Part shown: piece after piece, positions 27,713 to 35,196 of the stretch
How the letters are laid out: the number at the start of each line of letters is the position of its first letter
Numbering within the stretch: the first letter of the stretch is position 1
Origin: JAEXOD01 sp963667875
GTDB lineage: Bacteria; Bacteroidota; Ignavibacteria; Ignavibacteriales; Melioribacteraceae
Assembly: GCA_963667875.2 (NCBI GenBank)
Contig: CAXXGC010000012.1
Location: forward strand, 62,001-126,000
DNA length: 64,000 bases
Reading direction: 5' to 3'
Made by a program: the position numbers and the translations under genes
Notes under the pieces: generated by a model
Seen by the model: the letters and a program-made list of their open reading frames with translations, nothing else
The model's database searches: none
What the model was told of the DNA's origin: nothing

Positions 27713-29038
27713 TTAGGAATTGTTTTCTATAAAAAAAGTCAATATTTCTAAATATTTCTGCTGAATTGAAATTTCCGGAATTAATGGCGGAAATTTTAAT
27801 AAAAAAGGAATATGGTTAACCGAAAAAAAATCCTCTAATACAATAAACATTTCCTTGTTTGGAAAAGCTAAATCGCGTAAATAATGCACCAATTTTAAGG
27901 TGCGGAAACCATCAAACCAATAAATCTTTTGTCTGTTAATTTGTTCCGGGGATTTATTATTTGATAATACTTTATCCCAAGATGCCGCAAAGGAATTATT
28001 AATTAGGTAATTTTTAAGGTGTAAGTTAATTTGTCCGGCTTTTTCCAAATAATAACTGCTTGAATATATTTCACGGCTTAAAAAAATCTCATTCCATTTT
28101 TTAAGGATATTAAATATCTGAGTGTCATATAATAAATATTCATTTTGTTCGTGTAAAAGATATCTGGTTATTCTTTGTCCGGTTCCAAATGGAACCCTCC
28201 ACGATTTTCGGCCTTGTGGATAAACGTACGTGCCTTTTAAAACTTCAATTTTGGTAAGTTTAGCCAGTTTTTCCATAAAATAAAAGTCTTCGGCAGCTTT
28301 CTTTTTATTCATTCCCTGAATTTTTATATATAATTCGGGTCTGCAAACCATTGTTGAACCTATCGAATGAAATCCGAAGGGTGAACCAGCATAAACCAAT
28401 CCCGCCACATAATAAGTTAAAAATATCTCATAACAAATAATGGCATATTTCTCTTCTTCAAGTTCGCTAAATTTGTGCTTAAAAGGGATATAACCGGCAC
28501 TTAAACCTTTGTTTTTATAACTGTGTATTGTTTCAAAATAGTTCGATTCAACCAAACAATCAGCATCTAAGCATACAAGCAAATTATTTTGTTTGGAATA
28601 ATCAAAATAGTTAAGGGCTATATCCATACCTATCTTCCGTGCATAACCAACACCGCCGTCTTTTTCAGGCAATTCTTTCCCGCTGCTTGATGCATCAACA
28701 ACGGCAATATTTAACTCTTCTTTTTCCGAAAAACTTAATTCGTTTAAATATTTAATTGCTTTGTAATTATCGGCTTTTATGTTTTCGTTTGTACTTTGAA
28801 GATTATTTATTACAAAAATTATTAATGTTTCCTTAAAAAATAGTTTATTGTTTATTTTTAAGGAGTCAATTAAATTGATAATATTTTGGTATTCGGAAAT
28901 TGCGGGAATAACAATAATGCACGTAAATTTATTGTTAACATCTTTTTCAATTGACCAGCCGGGTATTTTATATTTTAATAGATATTTGTTTATTTCAACG
29001 GGAAGGGGATTATTCATAAATACTCTTAGCTGCTCCAA
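27713..29038 (-). CDS. GT2-family glycosyltransferase
   Basis: 441 residues. The GT-A nucleotide-sugar fold shows CIIVIPAISEYQNI near the N-terminus, GVGYARKIGMDIAL, and a DXD-type site in LVCLDADCLVESNY (about residue 160). AAEDFYFMEKLAK is the acceptor-side acidic motif. No multi-span membrane domain is present, so it is probably cytoplasmic or peripheral. It overlaps the 3' end of miaA by about 13 bp and is therefore translated from the same message. The acceptor is unknown. Confidence 0.82.
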   Translation of the reverse strand: MEQLRVFMNNPLPVEINKYLLKYKIPGWSIEKDVNNKFTCIIVIPAISEYQNIINLIDSLKINNKLFFKETLIIFVINNLQSTNENIKADNYKAIKYLNELSFSEKEELNIAVVDASSSGKELPEKDGGVGYARKIGMDIALNYFDYSKQNNLLVCLDADCLVESNYFETIHSYKNKGLSAGYIPFKHKFSELEEEKYAIICYEIFLTYYVAGLVYAGSPFGFHSIGSTMVCRPELYIKIQGMNKKKAAEDFYFMEKLAKLTKIEVLKGTYVYPQGRKSWRVPFGTGQRITRYLLHEQNEYLLYDTQIFNILKKWNEIFLSREIYSSSYYLEKAGQINLHLKNYLINNSFAASWDKVLSNNKSPEQINRQKIYWFDGFRTLKLVHYLRDLAFPNKEMFIVLEDFFSVNHIPFLLKFPPLIPEISIQQKYLEILTFFIENNS

Positions 29039-29937
29039 TAAGTAAAGTTTATAATTTCTTTTGCTTTATCATAATCGGCACCATCAATCCAGTTAATTTT
29101 TACACCCTCACGTTCCATTTTCCTGAACCACTTAATTTGCTTGCGGGCAAACTGATATATTGCACTATTAAGTTTTTGATACATGTCGTTATAATTCAAT
29201 TGATTGAAGAGATATAATCCAATATACTTGTACTCAAGGCCAAAAAATAGAAGTTTTTCCAGCGTAACCCCGTTTTTGATTAATTGGTTTACTTCATCAA
29301 TCATTCCGTTATTTAATCGTAATTGCAGCCGTTCTGTTATCCGTTGTTTAATTACTTCGAGGGGTAACTGTACTCCAATAATTAAAGGGTTTAATAATGG
29401 GTTAGTATTATGTTGACCTGATGTTTTAGTATTATGAATGATTATGGATTTAATCATTCTTTCCTTGTCAATAAGATCGGTAGTGTTGTGCAGTTTGGTA
29501 TCAAAGTTTAATATAATTTCTTTTAATTCTTCAATTGATAAACAAGATAGTTTTATATATTCTTCGCTTTCAAAATCAACAGGTGCCAGGTTGTAACCCT
29601 TAATTATTGAATATAAATATAATGACGTTCCGCCCACCAAAAACGGTAATTTTTTTGATTGGTTTATATCATTATAAGATTCATAAAATAAAGTATTAAA
29701 CTTAAATAAATCAAATTCGCTAAAAGGTTCAATTATATCAATTAAATGATAAGGGATATTAATATTTTCAATAGTATATTCCCCTAAATCTTTGCCTGTT
29801 CCAATATCCATTGTTTTATAAACTTGACGTGAATCGGCGGAGATTATTTCGCCATTAAAAGCATAAGCTAACTTTGCCCCAAGTTTTGTTTTACCTGTTG
29901 CAGTGGGACCCAAAATTATAATTAAATTATATGACAT
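29026..29937 (-). CDS. miaA: MiaA, tRNA dimethylallyltransferase
   Basis: 303 residues, the normal length. The P-loop is GPTATGKTKLG, followed by the diagnostic ADSRQVYKTMDIGTGK segment and the DxxxPYHLIDI region. FLVGGTSLYLYSI and the C-terminal QFARKQIKWFRK are also typical. It transfers a dimethylallyl group to the N6 of A37 in tRNAs that read UNN codons. The adjacent cNMP/GAF/HATPase gene lies 6 bp upstream, so expression is probably linked. Confidence 0.96.
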   Translation of the reverse strand: MSYNLIIILGPTATGKTKLGAKLAYAFNGEIISADSRQVYKTMDIGTGKDLGEYTIENINIPYHLIDIIEPFSEFDLFKFNTLFYESYNDINQSKKLPFLVGGTSLYLYSIIKGYNLAPVDFESEEYIKLSCLSIEELKEIILNFDTKLHNTTDLIDKERMIKSIIIHNTKTSGQHNTNPLLNPLIIGVQLPLEVIKQRITERLQLRLNNGMIDEVNQLIKNGVTLEKLLFFGLEYKYIGLYLFNQLNYNDMYQKLNSAIYQFARKQIKWFRKMEREGVKINWIDGADYDKAKEIINFTYWSS

Positions 29938-29943
29938 GCTAAA

Positions 29944-32631
29944 TTAAAAGTCTTGGGCAATAGGCAATTTTATAATAAATGTGGATCCTTGTCCTAATGA
30001 GCTGATTGCCGTAATTGTGCCGCCATGTTCCTGAATAATCTTTTTAGTAATAGACAATCCAAGACCGGTACCTTCTTTTTTGCCATGCGACATAAACGGA
30101 TCAAAAATTTTATCTTTTATACTATCAGGAATTCCAAGTCCATTATCTTTAATTGATATTTTTACAAAGGTCCCTTCTTTTTCCGTAGTAACTGTAATTG
30201 TTCCACCATCCGGCATTGCCTCGGCGGCATTTTTAATAATATGTTGATAACCCTGATAAAATTCTTTTAAGTCAACCCTAACCAAAGCGTCAACATCAAA
30301 TTTATTAACAATAGTACAATTCTTTTTATGGACTAAGGAATCAATTCTGGATGTGTAATCATTTAATACTGAAATAATGTTTGTATTTATTTGGCGCAGT
30401 ACTTTGTTTTTTTCGGAGTAATTTGAAGTTGTTAATACCAAATCGGCAACTTGATTTAATTGTTCAAGAATCATATCAAGTATACGCGTAACATCTTGAG
30501 GTAAATTTTTATTTTTTAAGTGTTCTGCATATTTTTTGCTTATTAAAACAGGATTTTTAATATCTTGAATTAAAAAGTTGGCCATTTTCCCCAGCGATGA
30601 TATTCTTTCAAATTGTAAAAGTTTTTCAACTAATTCGGCATTTTCCAAAGCAATTGAAGCATGAATTGAGATTGCGTTTAAAAACTCTTCATCTAGTTCG
30701 TTAAACATTCCGCTGCGACTGTTCAATAACTGATGAACACCAATTATTTCCCCTTCGGCATTTTTAATTGGATAACAAATCATACTTTTTGTTTGATATC
30801 CGCTTGTTTTGTCAAACGAAGACTTAAATCGGCTGTCAGTCTTGGCGTCTGTGATGTTTACAATCTCGCCTGTTTTGGCTACCCAACCTGCAACCCCGTC
30901 TCCTATTTTGAGACGGATTTCTTTAAGTTCGTTTCCCATTGCAATTTTGGACCATATTTCATCTTTTTCTTTATCAACAAGGTACAATGTGCCTCTATCG
31001 CAATTGGTTAAATTTGTTGCAACCGATACAATATTTTGTAAAACATCATCCAATTTAATTTTTGAACTTACTAATTGTGCAGCCTTTAATATCATTTTTA
31101 ATTGTTCGATATTCATTACCGCTCTGTTGATTGGAATATCTCTAACTTCGTTAGTTTCTAGTTCCTCGATTATAGCTTTGTACGGTTCTTCAATTTTCTC
31201 GATTTTAATTTCTGCGTCCTGTAAATTGACCTCTTTGTCGGATCCTAAAATCTGATTTTGATCTAAGTCCAATATTTCTTCCTTGCCGCCGCCCATATTA
31301 AAATCCAGTTTGGCGTCTTCATAATTAGAAACATTGTCTTCTTTTTTATATAATTCTTCAAATTCCGATTTTAGAAATTGTTCTTTGTCAAAACCTTCCA
31401 ACTGTTCTAACTCTTCAATGTCTCCTTCGGGTTTAATAATATCATCATCTTCAAATCGTAAAGCTCCCAAATCGGTATTTAATAAATCTTTCTCTTTAAT
31501 ATCATCATCCAAAATTGTATTTTTTATAGTTTCCAAGCCGTTAAAATCTTCAAAGCTTTTAGGATATTCATTGAGCTGAGGGCTGTTAAAATCACTTAAA
31601 AAATTGTCGTTTTCGGTTTCTTCTGTTTTGGTTAAAGAAAAATCGTCAATAATAGAAAAATTGTTTGAGGTGAAACCCTCAACGTTAAATTCTTCGTTAT
31701 CTTTTTTATTTGAAAAATTATTCTGTTGAGTAATATTATCTTTTTCCAAATCCTCGGTCAAATTATTTGTGTTCAGCTGCTCAAATTGTTTATAAAAATC
31801 GCTGTTAACATTAAAATTATTTGCTTTTCCCTCTGTATATTGCGTCTCTTCTGTTTGGGGCGTTAGTTCTTCTGAAATAAAATTAGTAGTGTTTAACTGA
31901 TTTATAAGCAAATCTTCGGAAAAACTCATTTCAATATTTTCAGGTTCCTCGTCGTCTAAAAATTCCGGCAGATTGTCGGTTAAATTTGTATCCCCGGTTT
32001 GAGTTAATTCTATATTTTTATCCCCGAATCCAACTTCAGTATTAAAATCTTCCAATTTAAAACTATCGGAATCAATATTGATGTTATTATTATCTGATGT
32101 ATCGTCTTCTAGTGTAAGGTTAATATTAAATTCGTCATTAGCTTGTGATTCAAAAGAATTAAAATCGGGAATTTCTGGCAGCAAGTCCGCAGGTTTTTCA
32201 TTTGTTGTTAAATTATTATCCAATTCTGGTTCATCAAACGAGCATAATGTTTTTAAGTTTTGTAAAATGGTCACATCCTGCCAAAGCAGGTTATTCATTT
32301 CAGCCTTTGAAACCGCAATCAAATAGGAATCTTTTATACCAAATGCACTCGTTTTTCGGGCGGTAGATTCGTAAAAATCCACATGTCCAAAAAAATCATT
32401 TTCAGTTAATGTTAAAGATTTGGAATTGTCCGATTCATCCTTGGCAATTATTTTAACTTCACCACTAACTATTAAATATATGTACTCGGAAGTTTCACCT
32501 TCGCGGTAAAGAATTTCACCTTCTTTAAGAGTAACAAGTTTGCCTTTAATTTCTTTAAAATTTATCTTAGAAGTATCGGTATTTTTCAGTAACTTGTTAT
32601 TTTTGAATGTAAGTGTTATTTTGTTTTCCAT
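29944..32631 (-). CDS. cNMP-binding/GAF/HATPase protein lacking the phospho-acceptor histidine
   Basis: 895 residues. A cyclic-nucleotide-binding domain lies at about 30-125 (EGEILYREGETSEYIYLIVSGEV and ENDFFGHVDF). A very acidic Asn/Asp/Glu-rich low-complexity region follows (about 150-490), then a GAF domain (about 510-665, IGDGVAGWVAKTGEIVNI), a HisKA-like helix and a full HATPase (IIKNAAEAMPDGG, DNGLGIPD, EGTGLGLSITKKI). Where histidine kinases have HDIKNP, this protein reads IQDIKNP (about residue 686). The phospho-acceptor is thus Gln. It may be a pseudokinase or ATP-dependent scaffold, or it may phosphorylate elsewhere. There is no DNA-binding domain. Confidence 0.85.
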   Translation of the reverse strand: MENKITLTFKNNKLLKNTDTSKINFKEIKGKLVTLKEGEILYREGETSEYIYLIVSGEVKIIAKDESDNSKSLTLTENDFFGHVDFYESTARKTSAFGIKDSYLIAVSKAEMNNLLWQDVTILQNLKTLCSFDEPELDNNLTTNEKPADLLPEIPDFNSFESQANDEFNINLTLEDDTSDNNNINIDSDSFKLEDFNTEVGFGDKNIELTQTGDTNLTDNLPEFLDDEEPENIEMSFSEDLLINQLNTTNFISEELTPQTEETQYTEGKANNFNVNSDFYKQFEQLNTNNLTEDLEKDNITQQNNFSNKKDNEEFNVEGFTSNNFSIIDDFSLTKTEETENDNFLSDFNSPQLNEYPKSFEDFNGLETIKNTILDDDIKEKDLLNTDLGALRFEDDDIIKPEGDIEELEQLEGFDKEQFLKSEFEELYKKEDNVSNYEDAKLDFNMGGGKEEILDLDQNQILGSDKEVNLQDAEIKIEKIEEPYKAIIEELETNEVRDIPINRAVMNIEQLKMILKAAQLVSSKIKLDDVLQNIVSVATNLTNCDRGTLYLVDKEKDEIWSKIAMGNELKEIRLKIGDGVAGWVAKTGEIVNITDAKTDSRFKSSFDKTSGYQTKSMICYPIKNAEGEIIGVHQLLNSRSGMFNELDEEFLNAISIHASIALENAELVEKLLQFERISSLGKMANFLIQDIKNPVLISKKYAEHLKNKNLPQDVTRILDMILEQLNQVADLVLTTSNYSEKNKVLRQINTNIISVLNDYTSRIDSLVHKKNCTIVNKFDVDALVRVDLKEFYQGYQHIIKNAAEAMPDGGTITVTTEKEGTFVKISIKDNGLGIPDSIKDKIFDPFMSHGKKEGTGLGLSITKKIIQEHGGTITAISSLGQGSTFIIKLPIAQDF

Positions 32632-32646
32632 TTTAAAGCTTATTTT

Positions 32647-33258
32647 ATGAATAAAGACATATTTGAATTAGGTGTTCAGCATTTAATTAATAACGATAAA
32701 CAGTTATCAACAATAATAAAAAAGTTTGGTAAATGCAATATACAATCGCATAGAAATTATTTAAATGCTTTGTTAAGTGCTATAATTGGGCAGCAATTAT
32801 CGGTTAAAGCTGCCGCATGTATAAAAAATAGATTTATTGAACACTTTGGCAAACAACCTAAACCAAAGGATATTTTAGATACGGATGATCTTGTAATCAG
32901 GCAGTTTGGATTGTCGAAAGCTAAAGTAATTTATGTAAAAGATTTATGCAGCAAAATAATAAATAAACAGCTTACACTAAAAAATATTGACTTAAAAACA
33001 GATGAAGAAATAATTGATGCTCTTACCCAGGTTAAAGGAATTGGTATATGGACAGCGCATATGTTTTTAATATTTACGCTTGGACGATTAAACGTGCTTC
33101 CGGTAAGTGATTTGGGAATAAAAAAAGGAGTAATGAAAACTTATAATTTGGAAAAACTCCCTACTGAATCTGAAGTAAAAAATATTGCTGAAACAAATAA
33201 TTGGAACCCTTATAGCTCCATTGCTTGTTTATATATTTGGAAAAACTTAGACAATTAA
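32647..33258 (+). CDS. AlkA-like DNA-3-methyladenine glycosylase (HhH-GPD)
   Basis: 203 residues with an HhH-GPD fold. IIGQQLSVKAA lies in the first helical region. The helix-hairpin-helix is LTQVKGIGIWTAHMFL, followed by the catalytic Asp in LPVSDLGIKKG. It removes alkylated purines such as 3-methyladenine in base excision repair. There is no iron-sulphur Cys cluster, which argues against endonuclease III. It lies just downstream of, and divergent from, the cNMP/GAF gene, with only 15 bp between the two starts. Confidence 0.92.
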   Translation: MNKDIFELGVQHLINNDKQLSTIIKKFGKCNIQSHRNYLNALLSAIIGQQLSVKAAACIKNRFIEHFGKQPKPKDILDTDDLVIRQFGLSKAKVIYVKDLCSKIINKQLTLKNIDLKTDEEIIDALTQVKGIGIWTAHMFLIFTLGRLNVLPVSDLGIKKGVMKTYNLEKLPTESEVKNIAETNNWNPYSSIACLYIWKNLDN

Positions 33259-33288
33259 TTAATCACTAATAATAATTTTATCATATTA

Positions 33289-33858
33289 ATGGAAGAAGAA
33301 GTATTAATTAAGCATGCGCAAAACGGAGATCAAAAAGCTCTTGCCGAACTAGTTAAAAATTATGAACAAACGGTTTATAATTTTGCTTTTAAAGTATGCA
33401 GAAATAAAGATAAAGCTGAAAATACAATGCAGGAAACGTTTTTAAGTATGGTAAAATCGTTAAATCAATTTAGCGGGAAATCAAAACTTTCTACTTGGCT
33501 TTATACCATTGTTTCAAATCATTGTTTAATGCAGGCCCGAAATAACCCTAAATTTAGTTTTCAGGCTTATGATGATAATAATGACGTTATCAACGAAGGG
33601 GAAATAGCAGAGTGGGATGCCGCACCCGATAAAATAATGGAAAACGAAGAGTTGAAAAAACATTTGGATAATGCCATTAAAAATCTTGCCCCCGAATACA
33701 GAATTGTGTTTTTATTGCGCGATGTGGAAGAGTTATCAACAGAGGAAACAAGTGAAATTACCAAATTAAGTATTCCCGCGGTAAAATCACGTCTCCATAG
33801 AGCCAGAACTTTTTTAAGAAACGAATTAAATGAGTATATTAAGAATGGAACAAATTAG
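33289..33858 (+). CDS. ECF-type RNA polymerase sigma factor
   Basis: 189 residues. The sigma region 2 reads ALAELVKNYEQTVYNFAF through KLSTWLYTIVSNHCL, including the aromatic/basic -10 recognition helix. Region 4 (about 120-180) has LAPEYRIVFLLRDVEELSTEE and the recognition helix PAVKSRLHRARTFLR. No region 1 or 3 is present, as in group 4 sigma factors. The next gene overlaps it by about 14-29 bp and looks like a small zinc-type anti-sigma factor, so the two probably form a regulatory pair. The inducing signal is unknown, but the neighbouring OsmC gene suggests peroxide or envelope stress. Confidence 0.92.
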   Translation: MEEEVLIKHAQNGDQKALAELVKNYEQTVYNFAFKVCRNKDKAENTMQETFLSMVKSLNQFSGKSKLSTWLYTIVSNHCLMQARNNPKFSFQAYDDNNDVINEGEIAEWDAAPDKIMENEELKKHLDNAIKNLAPEYRIVFLLRDVEELSTEETSEITKLSIPAVKSRLHRARTFLRNELNEYIKNGTN

Positions 33859-34090
33859 TATTACCTGTAATGAGGCAATTAATCATTTATGCCAAAATCT
33901 TGGGGAAGAAATAGATTCTCCCAAATGTGTTGCAATAAAAAATCATGTCCAAAATTGCAACACGTGTAAAAATTATCTTGATTCTGTAGAAAAAACAATT
34001 GAATTTTACAAAAATTATAATGAAGAAGTAACAGAAGACATGCATAAAAAGTTAATGCAGTACTTAAATATTGATGAATGTAAAGATTAA
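33845..34090 (+). CDS. Small zinc-finger anti-sigma factor candidate
   Basis: About 82-86 residues. HVQNCNTCKNYL has the H-x3-C-x2-C arrangement of zinc-binding anti-sigma domains, preceded by ITCNEAINHLCQNL. It overlaps the ECF sigma gene, the usual position for its cognate anti-sigma factor. I prefer the ATG at 33845 (MEQIS), though an ATG at 33830 is also in frame. There is no membrane span, so it would be a soluble ZAS-type antagonist. Identification rests on position and the Cys/His pattern. Confidence 0.7.
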   Translation: MEQISITCNEAINHLCQNLGEEIDSPKCVAIKNHVQNCNTCKNYLDSVEKTIEFYKNYNEEVTEDMHKKLMQYLNIDECKD

Positions 34091-34100
34091 AGAGGAAAAT

Positions 34101-34550
34101 ATGGATAATGTATTTTTTTATAAAACAAACGTAAGTTGGAAAATGGGACGCATTGGTGAACTTAATGAAGGCGAGATGACGCCTATAACCGTTGCTACGC
34201 CCCCCGAATTCCCTAAGGGAGTACCAAATACCTGGTCGCCTGAACATTTGTTAGTGGCCGCTGTAAACGTTTGTTTGATGACCACTTTTTTAGCAATTGC
34301 CGAGAATTCGAAATTGGAATTTAGCGATTATTCGGGTGATGCTGTTGGCAAGCTTGAAAAAGTTGACGGCAAATTTATGATCTCTGAAATAACTCTTAAA
34401 CCGATCATAACTATCAACAACCAAGGTGACATTGAAAAAGCTTACAAAGTGATTGACAAGTCCGAAGAACATTGTTTAATATCAAATTCTATTAAAAGTA
34501 AAGTGATTCTTGAACCTGAAATAATTTGGGTAGATAAAAACCCCAAATAA
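34101..34550 (+). CDS. OsmC/Ohr-family peroxide reductase
   Basis: I choose the ATG at 34101 because AGAGGAAAAT directly precedes it; the frame is open upstream to 34071, which would overlap the previous gene. The 149-residue protein shows PNTWSPEHLLVAAVNVC, the OsmC helix bearing the first Cys, and SEEHCLISNSIKSKV with the second. The two cysteines form the thiol pair that reduces organic hydroperoxides. It follows the sigma/anti-sigma pair by 10 bp and is probably part of that regulon. Confidence 0.9.
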   Translation: MDNVFFYKTNVSWKMGRIGELNEGEMTPITVATPPEFPKGVPNTWSPEHLLVAAVNVCLMTTFLAIAENSKLEFSDYSGDAVGKLEKVDGKFMISEITLKPIITINNQGDIEKAYKVIDKSEEHCLISNSIKSKVILEPEIIWVDKNPK

Positions 34551-34690
34551 TGCGGGAAATAATGCTTTTATTCCCAATGTTGAATATTTTTTTCAAAAAA
34601 ATATATTTTCGCAAAAAAAATACTTTACTTTTATATATGGATTTAGTTATATTATTCATTGTACATAACAACTAATTTACAGGTGAGTAT

Positions 34691-34921
34691 ATGGCATTTA
34701 CACAAATTACCTCAAAAGAAATCGGCGACATCGTTCGCAAATACGGTAAAGGACAAAGTATTAAGTCTATAGCCGAAGAAACCGGTCATGACCGTAAAAC
34801 AGTAAGAAAGTATATTCGTGCTGTTGAAGCCAAAGTTGACCTAAAAAACAAAGAGGAAGTAAAAAAGGCAATTAAAGAAGTACTGCCTAAAAAACCCGGA
34901 AGACCTAAAAAAGTAGTATAA
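34691..34921 (+). CDS. Small HTH protein with AT-hook-like C-terminus
   Basis: 76 residues. The helix-turn-helix is QSIKSIAEETGHDRKTVRKYIRAVE, similar to the N-terminal HTH of IS21-type IstA or Hin-like recombinases. A Lys/Glu-rich linker follows, and KKPGRPKKV at the end resembles a minor-groove AT-hook. It starts behind ACAGGTGAG and is followed by a strong terminator, so it is a complete single-gene unit rather than a transposase fragment. It is probably a small DNA-binding or nucleoid-associated regulator; the target is unknown. Confidence 0.75.
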   Translation: MAFTQITSKEIGDIVRKYGKGQSIKSIAEETGHDRKTVRKYIRAVEAKVDLKNKEEVKKAIKEVLPKKPGRPKKVV

Positions 34922-34945
34922 AATTAGGATCGGGGGACAGTTTTT

Positions 34946-34975
34946 ACAAAAGGGGTTATGCCCCTTTTGTGTTTT
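34946..34975 (+). terminator. Strong intrinsic terminator after the small HTH gene
   Basis: ACAAAAGGGG at 34946-34955 pairs perfectly with CCCCTTTTGT at 34961-34970 around a TTATG loop, followed by GTTTT. Confidence 0.9.
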
Positions 34976-35196
34976 AAATAAGCCGCAACATTTATTCGTA
35001 ATAAAATAATGCCCTGAATTTTAGTTAATTAGATTAACGGGTATTAATATCCTTTTAATTCTAGCGGATATTCTGATTATTTATGCCAAAAACAGATGCG
35101 GAATCAGCTGGAATTCATCAACTGTGAATTTTTAATTAAAACAAATTTCAAAGGAATTAAAATTTTAATTTAATTCCCGCCTGTCCAAATCCAAAT

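Noticed and set aside
29944..32631. CRP-type transcription factor
   Set aside because: A cNMP-binding domain is present but no HTH follows; the rest is GAF and HATPase, so it cannot be the protein that binds the TGTGA-N6-TCACA sites directly.
34691..34921. Remnant of an IS21 transposase
   Set aside because: The gene has its own leader, complete C-terminus and perfect terminator, and no integrase-core remains or inverted repeats flank it.
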